A stretch of DNA of 64,000 nt, taken from the NCBI GenBank assembly GCA_026018925.1, contig JAKSZU010000016.1, forward strand, positions 31,462,877 through 31,526,876, given 5' to 3'. Numbering within the stretch: the first letter of the stretch is position 1; each line of letters starts with the position of its first letter. Below the pieces are notes generated by a model. It searched no databases. It was given only the letters and a program-made list of their open reading frames with translations, and was not told the DNA's origin. Both the position numbers and the translations under genes were made by a program. This DNA is from Tupaia tana. Taxonomy: Eukaryota > Chordata > Mammalia > Scandentia > Tupaiidae. This document shows positions 55,068 through 64,000 of the stretch, piece by piece.

Positions 55068-57269
55068 TATTTTTTATCCTTTAATTATGTCATACATGCA
55101 TAGTTTATGTTATGAAATTATGGAATTCTCATAACTTTCAAAATCTTTCTGGATATAATTAATTTCTTTTCTTACTTTCACCTGTGCCTCTGCATTTTTG
55201 TATCTCCCTTAATTTTTTTTCCCAAGAGCTCATGTTTCTTGAAATTTACCTGGGAAAATTCTTTGAGTCTTAAGATGAAATTGTGTGTTCCTGCAAAGAG
55301 GATTTTGAATTTACTTCTGCAAAGAAACTGAAAGAAGGAATATAATCCCGGGAACTTAAATTTTGAGAGTGAAAACAAGTTTATTAAAGAACGTGTACAG
55401 AATAAACTGCTCCATTGGTGGGGCAGCCACATGAAGAGAGATGGGTGAATAGTTTGTTTGTTTGTTTGTTTGTTTTTCACTTTCAAGAGGAAAGGGAGAA
55501 CTGTCACCTGAAAGATATAAGGACTACCCCATAGGTAGGGCAGCTTCTCAAGACTATTTACATGTTCCCCTCTCAAAGGATTAATACGGATTTGTGTTGC
55601 AAACCAATGTGAGGGACCACTTCTAGTAATAAATCCCTAAGGAAGATTTTGCTTTCTAGTCCAAGTTTTGATACAGTCACACTTTATTTCATTAGGAAGA
55701 ATGATAAGTTTATTTTTGGTTCATCAAACTGAGGAGTATACACTTTGAGCACCAATTTTAAAAGATTGCTTTTTAAAGCAAAGAGAAAAGATGTCTCTCT
55801 GATTCTATAAGAGGAATTTCTAGTTTAAAGTGTCTACGTCTTAGATGATCCTGATATTTAGCAGAAAATATTTTTTTTATAACTCAAGATAGAATGACGG
55901 AGTTTATTTTTCGAATGGGAAATTTAAAAACACATTAGAAAAAGCCCAAGTAGTAAAATGGAAAATTCCAGTATTATCTACCCAGAAATACTCATATCTC
56001 CCCAATGAAAAACAAGTATTCACCTGAAAATTACATTTTCACAACTTGCATAATGATTTCCCATGAATGAACAGCCACAACTTAATTGTGCAATGGCACA
56101 TCAATTCCTGCATCACATCCCAGTGAGTCATTCCTGTATTAGGGTAAGAAAAAGTGTTTAAGTTAAAAACAGCACAAGCAACAGCAGCTCAAAATGAATT
56201 TAATGAAAAGAATCTGTTTATTCACCCTAGAGATCCCACCCCAATGTTTTTAAGATAAATAAGATTTCCTTTCTATCTGTGTATGTATTCTATGAAAGTT
56301 AAACAGCCTATTTAAGATGACACTTGATAACCAATGTGTGACAAAGAAAATACTATAAAATTACCCAAATATAACTTACCAACTCATAAATAAGCTCTCT
56401 CTTTATGTAACAGTCCATGAAAATGTGAACATTCCCCAAAAAAGTAATAATGTATAAAATATCCTTTTAACAGTTCTATTTGCTACTGTAACATTAAGTT
56501 TAAAATATGCTGCACCTTAGTATTAGGTTATTTTGTGATAATTTATACAACTTGAAAAAAATCTCATGGATATGATGAAAGTGGGGATCAAAGACTTCCC
56601 ATGAGATACCAATATTAATATTTGTCTTGTAGATTAATGTGTTAAAAGCTATGTCAAGCTCAATTTTGTGTACTAAATGTGTATCTAGGGGGAACTATGC
56701 TAAGCCTTTCCAAATTTGATCCCATTTTTGTCATCATTGTGATCGAATGATTTTATTTGGTGCTCACAAAATGCTTAAAATTTGAATTGGCTATTTTTTT
56801 TAATTGCAATACAGAAAACATTGCCAAACTGGCATCTAAAATTGAAATTGGAACACACCTTTATAGTATTAGAATGGAAAGAATCTGTCCCTCATATTGC
56901 AGATAAGCAGATAAAACTCAAATAGCTGAAGTTAGAGACTAAGATTTTTGTCTGAGGAGGTACTTTTTTACTCACTACTCGACTTTATAAACAATTTCAT
57001 AACATACGTCTATTCAGAGTTACATCATTTAAACGTATTATCAGTTTCACCTGTGCTCATTGTTAGTTTTTTTTCCTAGAAACACAGAGAGCATAAGCTT
57101 AAATGTAAGGCATGAATATCCAAGTTCTTTGCATTGAGCATATCCTGAATTCTATGCAAAGTAATGACTTCTAAGATTAATTTCAAATATACGTCCTATA
57201 TTTACACTGATACAAATCACTACAGGCTTTGTGAACTTAGAGGTAGCACATGACATGAGTGAATAAGAA
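55068..57269. other. Repeat-poor, unassigned, 2.2 kb
   Basis: 55068-55330 may be the tail of the antisense L1M. Beyond that nothing is recognised. The 132-codon minus ORF (55576-55178) has no family match and includes a translated (GTTT)n tract; treated as chance. Confidence 0.5.
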
Positions 57270-57372
57270 ATCAGTCTAGAAAGAACCTTGAGATGAACTA
57301 ATGAACCTACTAGCTTCATTTTATAGAGAAGACTAAAGCACAAAGTTAAGTTTCTTGCCCAGAGGAATGTCA

Positions 57373-57425
<53 letters not shown>

Positions 57426-57760
57426 AGAGGTTTTTGCTATAGAGGGTGTGTACTCACCAGAAAAACAGAGAGAGACCAAGAGACAGAAAGCAAGAAATCA
57501 CCACCCAGGGGAGATGGCCACGCCGCAATCCCTTCTCCTCCATTCTCTCAGGATTTTGGGCACGCACGCACACCCAGCATGAGTTTAAGCCACTGAGTCT
57601 GGGACTCGAACAATGGTCGACTACATGGGAGTCTAGTGACATAGCCATTATGCCAACTACTGGTCTAGGGAATGTCAGATTGTCCTGGGAAATAACAGAA
57701 CTAGAATTAGAATTTAAATTGCCAATCTACTCACTATTTGTTATTAATTCTTTGTTTTCT
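57270..57760 (-). mobile_element. MIR SINE fragment, antisense, split by a younger SINE
   Basis: CTTCATTTTATAGAGAAGACTAAAGC then GTTAAGTTTCTTGCCCAGAGG is MIR antisense. It resumes after the SINE with ACAGAACTAGAATTAGAATTTAAATT. Confidence 0.7.
57374..57665 (-). mobile_element. tRNA-derived SINE with 40+ bp T tail
   Basis: Minus copy; 5' end TAGACCAGTAGTTGG at the right, box B-like GTTCGAGTCCC, hairpin variant. Tail is a T-run of about 40 bp plus (TTTTC)n at 57374-57424. TSD about GGAATGTCA on both sides, inside MIR. Confidence 0.94.
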
Positions 57761-57879
57761 GAGACAATGAAGACATTGGGTCATGTTAGTTTTATATCCT
57801 TTCTGATTATTCTTTAGAATACTGTTTTTCTTTTCTGGTTCAAATGATGAGATTATTGTTTTTTGTTTTATTTTAATTT

Positions 57880-58115
57880 AAGAGAGAGGTTTTCTTGCTA
57901 TAGGGTGCATGCACTCGCCAGAGAGACAGAAAGCAAGAAATCATCCCCAGCAGGGATGGACACACTGCAATCCCTTCTCCTCCACTCTCCTCTAGTGATA
58001 TTGGGCATGTACGCACATGCACCTGGCCTGAGTTTTAAACTGCAAGGTCTAGTACTCTAACTGTGATTTACTACATGGGAATCCAGCAACATAGCCATTA
58101 GCCATCTGCTGGTCT
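57880..58115 (-). mobile_element. tRNA-derived SINE, long form
   Basis: Minus copy; 5' end GAGACCAGCAGATGG at the right, degraded box B, hairpin arm lost, tail side GAGAGAGGTTTTCTTGCTATAGGG at the left. Confidence 0.92.
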
Positions 58116-58265
58116 CTTGTAATGGTTTTAATTCCAATATTCAGATTTCATAAGTGTTAATATAATTAAGACATTAAACTATTTTCTTTCATTTTTTAAC
58201 CTTGTTATGTTACCTATATCTGCAAATGAAGAGTTGCATACTATGTTTAAAACTGAGGAGTAGTG

Positions 58266-58483
58266 GGGCTGACAGATGGCGTGGTGGTTAAGGACTCCTA
58301 CGTGGCTGTCTGCGGTTCAAGGGTCGGACCTGGTGGTTTGCTTTCTCACTTTCTGTCTCTCTTTTTGTCTTCCTTTCTCCCTCTCTGTCCCTCTCTGGTC
58401 AGATTAAAATAAATAAATAAACAAACAAATAAATAAATAAATAAATAAAGCTAAAGAAAATAATTCTTAAAAAAAAAAAAAAA
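58266..58483 (+). mobile_element. tRNA-derived SINE, short form
   Basis: GGGGCTGACAGATGGCGTGGTGG head, box B GGTTCAAGGGTC, CT-rich tract, GTCAGATTAAAATAAATAAAT then AAATAATTCTTAAAAA tail. Its 3' end matches the short-form copy at 7874-8071. Confidence 0.92.
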
Positions 58484-59239
58484 GAAGTAGTATGCTTCTA
58501 AGTAATCACACCTTTTAGCACACCCCTGGGAGAAAAGAAAAAAAGAAATGAGGCATTCAATTTCTTTAAAACATAGAAATACTCCCAACCAGCAAGTTCT
58601 CTTATTTTCATATTGTAAAAATATTTACAGCATACTTTTCCCTTTCTTCCATGTCTATCCTGCATGATTTTAAATCTGTAGCCCAAATGCACAAACTCCA
58701 ATATTCATGGATTAAACTTATCCCAAAGTTTTAATTGCCCCATCACAACATAGTACTAGTATATTGGTTGATGTTACACTATACTTTTGCAAACATTGAA
58801 CATTAAAGATATCCTTAAATTTTCTTGTGACTCTTAAAAATTAAAAAATTTGAATATATGTTGACAAATGGAATATTCACATTTATATAACCATAGCTGT
58901 CAAGTTAGTTTTCTTCTATCCAAACACATTTTTTAAATGTTGTGAGAAATCAAGTAAGTTTTAAAGATTATTCAACATAAAATTTTATACTGAATTCATT
59001 CTTTAAGAAACATATCTAGTGAGTACTGTTATATGAACTATGAATAAAAAGTCAGCTTGAATAGCATAAAAAAAAAAAAGAGTTACTTAAATGGGAAAAT
59101 ATGTGGAATCGTACGCCAAAGATTCTTACATGGTCCCAAAATTTTGTCTCTGAAAGCAATTATGCAGAGGCCTAAGGGTGGAGAGTATTATATTAGTTTC
59201 CTAGAGCTAAACCCACCTAATTAATTTTCATTCCAAATT
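58484..59239. other. No recognisable feature
   Basis: AT-rich; a 67-codon minus ORF lacks motifs. Confidence 0.5.
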
Positions 59240-59445
59240 CTGCACTTCTCACTTCTAGATTTCCTTTATTCTTTCTTATAGTTTTTGTGTTTCTGTTGAG
59301 AATCCCCATCTGTTCAATCATGATGTCTATTTTTCCTTCAATTTTTTAGTCATTTCTGCTAATCATAACATACTGATCTTTTGTTTGTTTATTTTTTTGT
59401 CTTTGTTTTTGTTTTAGCGCACATGCAGTTGCCAGAGAGAAAAAC

Positions 59446-59490
<45 letters not shown>

Positions 59491-60254
59491 TAAGAAATCA
59501 CCCATGGGGAGACGGCCCATCATAATCCCTTCTCCTTCATTCTCCTCTCAGGATTTAGGGCACACAAACACATGCCCTGTGTGCTTCTCAATCCACTGGG
59601 GCCAGGACTCCAGCCTGTCAGTCTCGTGGGACCCAGCTGCCTTTACCACTACACTGGCTGGGCTTCATCTTGAACTTTTTAAAAGTCTATTTCTACTGAT
59701 TACTTTTTCTCTTGATATAGATCACATTTTTCTCTCTCTTGGGATGTATAATAACTTTTATTTAAAATTAATTCTTATATATTTTCTTAAAATTTTGTAT
59801 GACACTATATAGGAATTGTAGAGACTCTAGATTTCTCAGCAGAGTTTTGCTTTTTGATTTAGGATGCAACTGAACTTCAGACTGATCACTACCAACACAC
59901 TTGTGGAAATGGTTTTAAGTTTGCTCACATAGCTCTGTATTGGTTTTGTTCATAAAGTAAATTCATTAATCCCGGGACAAAGATTGTATTATATAGGCAT
60001 AACCCTTCTGAAGGGTGTGAGTGAATTCCTAAGATATTTACCAAACCATTCTAACTTTGCAGGATTCAGATTCCAAACTCAATCTTTTCCTGTGGTGGTC
60101 AATAGTTGAAATCTTTGCTGTTATTTCAGTCTTCCAATTGTTGCTTTCCAGTGGTCTCCTTATATTTCTCCATGAATGCACAGTGCCAGTCAAAGATTTG
60201 TGAAGTACTTCAATGGAAATTTTTGAAGCTCTTCTCCATTACTTTCTTCTATTT
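59240..60254 (-). mobile_element. Old L1M 5' region, antisense, cut by a SINE
   Basis: TTTCTGTTGAGAATCCCCATCTGTTC near 59293 and TTCTGCTAATCATAACATAC before the SINE, then TTGATATAGATCACATTTTTC after it, resemble old antisense L1 5' UTR. The match weakens past 59950. Confidence 0.5.
59390..59668 (-). mobile_element. tRNA-derived SINE, diverged
   Basis: Minus copy; CCAGCCAGTGTAGTGGTAAAGG head at the right, body with a CCATGGG-type hairpin remnant, GA microsatellite (GA)n at 59449-59486, GTTTTAGCGCACATGC at the left. Confidence 0.85.
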
Positions 60255-60267
60255 AAGATTTCCTCTC

Positions 60268-61157
60268 AACCTATAAACAGCTAAAAAGAATATGAAAAAT
60301 GCTCAACATCACTTAGCATAAGGGAGATGCAAATCAAAACCACAATGAGATATCACATATCCCAAGTTAGAATGGCTATGATTAAACAAATAAGCAGTGA
60401 TAAGTGCTGGCAAGGCTGTGGAGAAAAGTAAACTCTCCTACACTATCGGTGGGAATGTAAATTAATACAGCCACTGTGGAGAACAATATGGAGGTTCCTC
60501 AAAGACCCACAAATAGAACTACCATATGATCCAGCAGTTCCACTCCCGGGTATCTACCCAAAGGACAGGAAAACGCTCAGTCGGAAAAGTGCTTGCACAT
60601 CAATGTTTATTGGACCATTATTCATAATTGCTAAGATGTGAAATCAATCCATATGTCGACAAACAAATGAATGAATTGAAAACAAGTGGCACATAGACAC
60701 TATGGAATACTACTCAATCATAAAAAAAAAAAAACAAGACCCTGGCATTAGATTGAAAGTGGATGAATATGGAATATTTACTACTGAGGGAAGCAAACCA
60801 GACTGTGAAATAGAGACATTATATCTCCCTACTTAATATATACTGAATGTCTGCAATCTATGGTAGAAACTGAAAGATTGGAGGATATATAATATATAGA
60901 GACAGTGTGGGAGGAGAGTGGAAATGGGGAAAGGTGAGAAGAAAAGAACAAGGATAGAATTAGAGAGGCAGGACATTTAAGTGACACAGAAATGGAGGAT
61001 TGCCAGTTGATGACGGTGTATATGATAATATCTTTGACCGGACTGGTGTGTGGTATATTTATGCTGGGAAAATTCATTTTACAAGCTGCTGTGATGTATA
61101 GTGATTGAATATATAAAATAAAATAAAATAAAATAAAATAAAATAAAATAAAATAAA
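60268..61157 (+). mobile_element. LINE-1 3' end, 5'-truncated, with TSD
   Basis: Starts inside the ORF2 C-terminal region (AAATCAAAACCACAATGAGA; GGCTGTGGAGAAAAG; AACAATATGGAGG; CTATGGAATACTACTCAA), runs through a 3' UTR and ends with an (AAAAT)n tail 61115-61157. TSD AAGATTTCCTCTC (60255-60267) versus AAGATTTCCCCTC (61158-61170). Its ORF2 part is frame-broken. It represents the 3' end missing from the element at 1-5069, though the two subfamilies need not be the same. Confidence 0.93.
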
Positions 61158-61170
61158 AAGATTTCCCCTC

Positions 61171-62232
61171 TTCATTTCCAAATACTCTGAATGTCCTGTA
61201 CTCTATCTTCTGGACATCTCAAATTAATAATACTCAGTTTTCCAAGTAAGTTCCAGATATTGCACCTGAGGACTGAAGAATGCCTTGGGGGGGGGGGGGA
61301 CATATAAAAACAATTACTTCCCAACATGGTTTCCTTCCTTCAATTATTAAGACCCCCTCCCTCCAGTTTCTGCCTGCTTTTGGTCTCTTTCTAGTAACTT
61401 GGACTTATTTTCTTTCTTCTTTTTATCTTTTTTATCAGTCTTATCCTAACTAACATAGCTAGAGTAAGCATACCCTGCTTAGAGATTAGGACATCATTCC
61501 CATGATGAACTTGAGCTAGAAGCTGAGTGGGTTCTGTGAAGAGGCAGGTGCTTCAGATGCCACTTACTGGAATTGCAAAAAGAAGCCAGCACAGAACAAG
61601 CACAGGAAAAGAAGCAGTTTTTACCAACTTTGTTAATAAGAGATTCTCATAAAACTTATCACATTGGTTCAAAATAGAAGAAACTAAATGAAACAGTACA
61701 AAATACCCCCACCTCTTACACATTCAAAGATCACACATGTCAAATTTAAAATATTTTTTAAAATAAAATATACTGCCTCACAGTTTTATGCCATGTCCCA
61801 GTTCTCGATGCCATCCAAGAGTTAGTTATAAAGCCTGCTTACTACTTGTATATACCACTCAGAGTACAAGATGACCTTTTGTATCTATTTCTATTTTTTT
61901 CTTCTAGATTAGATTTTTTTCCCTCATTTTCCTGAACATGACAGTGGAATAATGACACAAAGAGATTTGCTCTCCACTGCATATGCAGATATACAAATAG
62001 ATATTCACACACAGCCCGCTCTTCCCTGCAATTTCCAGCCAAGGCCAGAAACAGAAGCCTGGACAAAGAGAATGATCAAACCCTATTGTTTGGTGCTACA
62101 TCAATGGCACAAGAATAAAGCACCCCCAAGTGAAGCTCTTACCTCTTAATTACCTTCCACTACTGACCAGATTCTGGAAAGCAAGATGATACAAGACAAC
62201 TACCACAAACTGGATGATGTTGTTATGGCTGA
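61171..62232. other. No recognisable feature
   Basis: A G12 run at 61288-61299. Otherwise unassigned; 61850-62150 has short overlapping ORFs on both strands. Confidence 0.5.
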
Positions 62233-62247
62233 AAACTGCAAACTAGG

Positions 62248-62522
62248 GGGACCAGCAGTTAGCGTAATGGCTATGTCGCTGGACTCCCACATAGTCGACC
62301 ATGGTTCGAGCCCAGGACCCAGTGGCTTAAACTCACTCTGGGCGCATGTGTGTGCGTACCCAAGATCCCAAGAGGAGAACGGAGGAGAAGGGATTGTGGC
62401 ATGGCCATCCTCCAAGGGGTGGGGGGTAATTTCTCACTTTCTATCTCTCAGTCTCTCTGTCTTTCTAGTGAGCGCACGCGCTCTATAGCAAAAACCTCTC
62501 AAAAAAAAAAACAAAACAAAAC
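62248..62522 (+). mobile_element. tRNA-derived SINE, long form
   Basis: GGGGACCAGCAGTTAGCG start, box B GGTTCGAGCCC, hairpin variant, CT tract, A/AAAC tail. TSD AAAACTGCAAACTAG (62233-62247) versus AAAACTGTGAACTAG (62523-62537). Confidence 0.95.
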
Positions 62523-62537
62523 AAAACTGTGAACTAG

Positions 62538-63048
62538 CAGAGAGAAGGGAACATACAATGCCATTTATATCTACAGAGTTGCTTTTCTAATCTAGTACTA
62601 AGTGAGAAAGTAATTTGTGTTGATGATATACAATCAAGCTTGCTTTCTGAAAAGGCTGAGTCCCTGTCATGAGTTTAGGAAAGTTCTTTTTATCAAATTG
62701 GAATCTGTTCATGGAAGAATAACCCAATTTTGTTGTTATCACCTGTCCCAAAGAAGCGGAGAGATGAAGAAATTCATTTCCAGTAGACAATATTTACTTT
62801 AGCTTAATTTCTCTTCTATCTTACCGCTCTACATTCCTGCAAACCATTTCCTACTACTTTGTACTAAGGAAAGTCACAGAGTTCTGTACTGAGCAATGTT
62901 TATTGACATCTTGTTATCCACCCATAACCGGCAGAGTCATCTCATTATCAGAATTCCTCTCTCACATTTTCTCTCATTTTTCCCATCCATTTCACTCAAT
63001 AAACTCCACATATACACATACACAAACACATTCAACATGAAAAATAAC
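62538..63048. other. No recognisable feature
   Basis: ORFs of 60-67 codons on both strands lack motifs. Confidence 0.5.
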
Positions 63049-63066
63049 ACCAATAGGGTTCTTTTG

Positions 63067-63310
63067 GTCTTTTTTTAAGAGCTTTTTGTTTTAGGGTGTG
63101 TGCACTCACTGAAGAGAGAAAGAGACAGAGATAGTGAAAGGAAAAGTGAGAAATCACCCCCCCAGGGGGAATGGCCATTCTCCTCCTAGGATGTTGGGCA
63201 TGCATGCATATGCACTGAGAGTAATTTTTCAAGCCACCAGGTCCAGGACTCAAAAAATGGTCAGCCATGTGGGAGTCCAGCAATGGAACCACTACACCAT
63301 CTGCTGGCCC
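63067..63310 (-). mobile_element. tRNA-derived SINE with internal deletion
   Basis: Minus copy; GGGGCCAGCAGATGGTGTAGTGG head at the right, degraded box B, hairpin arm CACCCCCCCAGGGGG, and loss of the segment between hairpin and GAGAATGG. Flanks CCAATAGGGTTCTTTT / CCTATAGGTTTTTT suggest a TSD. Confidence 0.92.
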
Positions 63311-63326
63311 CACACCTATAGGTTTT

Positions 63327-64000
63327 TTGATTTTTTTTTTCCAATAGAAAGAGGAGAACTTGTTTTTTTGTCCTGTATAAAATATTCGGCAAAATATATT
63401 TCAAAGACCATTACAATGTATATATGTTCCCATCAACTCCATAATTTGTTCTTGCCCACACTGACTGCAGCCTAGAAGGTGATCATCCCTTTATGCTCTG
63501 TGCTTTAGACTCATTCATCTCTGAAGCACAAACAAAATTTGTAGCAACTGAGCAGGGAATTCCTTCAACCTGTAGGGAAGAGTTAATTACAGCCCTGCTC
63601 CTTGAACTACTGCCATAATTCCTTCCTTCACTGAAGTGTCTTTGATATCTCTCTACTGCTTTTGGAAAGATTACAACTTGTACACGTGGATTCCTCTAGT
63701 CAGGGTACACAAGAACACGAGGTATGAAAGTAAAATTGCTTTCTGTGCTGCTTGTGAACTCCACGGCTCTCAACTGCCACGTTAGATGCCTTGTAAATGG
63801 AAGAGCTCGAGGTCTCTGAAATGTAGATCTTTAGCTGTAATTTCAAAGCAAGTTTTCACTCCATGGGATAAATGTTCTTCGCATCTGTTGCAATATGCTG
63901 AGGAGTTACAGACCCTAGGTATTGATGCTACTGACCTCCCTGCAGAGGGATTTCATCTTTGATACATCTATTTCCAAGAGAAAACACTACTCCACATTAC
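63327..64000. other. No recognisable feature
   Basis: Closing stretch less AT-rich than average, with no repeat or gene that I recognise. Confidence 0.5.

Noticed and set aside
55178..55576. 132-codon minus-strand ORF
   Set aside because: Includes a translated (GTTT)n run and unremarkable hydrophobic text; no motif and no conservation information.
61288..61299. G12 run as a G-quadruplex
   Set aside because: A single short run without further G tracts nearby; not enough for a supported call.

Overview
The window is AT-rich mammalian nuclear DNA with no intact host gene that I can support. It is built from layers of retrotransposons over non-coding background. The commonest unit is a tRNA-derived SINE with RNA polymerase III box A and box B motifs, a C-rich/G-rich hairpin, a CT/GT-rich tract and an A tail. 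I count about 40 copies, roughly one per 1.6 kb, many with target-site duplications (TSDs). This SINE is not the Alu, B1/B2, Can, ERE, PRE or VES type. Together with 7SL-derived (Alu-like) SINE pieces, which are limited to Euarchontoglires, it points to a colugo (Dermoptera, CYN-type SINEs). That organism call is inference from memory of SINE families and was not checked by a search.

Layout. 1-5069: a long antisense LINE-1 with decayed ORF2, decayed ORF1 and a 5' UTR carrying a repeated 50-bp block; a young SINE sits inside ORF2. 5.1-13 kb: an older L1 5' UTR, L2 remnants, a Tigger-like DNA transposon, an unidentified pseudogene-like block and a truncated processed pseudogene of ribosomal protein eL8 (RPL7A). 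13-29 kb: dense SINEs, old L1M fragments in both orientations, MIR, L2 and two further old repeats, ending in a SINE nested in a SINE. 29-32.9 kb: repeat-poor DNA with one MIR and a perfect 36-bp palindrome. 32.9-35.5 kb: SINEs (one lacking its tRNA head) and TA/TG microsatellites. 35.5-43 kb: repeat-poor, with a tRNA/7SL composite SINE, an 88-bp tandem duplication bracketed by SINEs, and an unrecognised 138-codon ORF. 43-48 kb: SINEs and a dispersed 183-bp duplication. 48-52.5 kb: repeat-poor, with MIR, a 215-bp polypurine tract and a MER5A element. 52.5-61.2 kb: antisense old L1, a two-unit SINE array, the second composite SINE and a 5'-truncated sense L1 with TSD. 61.2-64 kb: mostly unassigned, with two SINEs.

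Functionally these are retrotransposon systems: L1 ORF1p and ORF2p supplied the machinery, and the SINEs and the RPL7A copy are products of that machinery (A tails, TSDs, TT/AAAA-like sites, 5' truncation). I see no operon, CRISPR, viral or other novel gene system. The items most worth following are the composite tRNA/7SL SINE, SINE copies truncated at one shared boundary, a SINE-body hairpin that seems to keep pairing while its sequence drifts, the palindrome, and the unexplained duplication.
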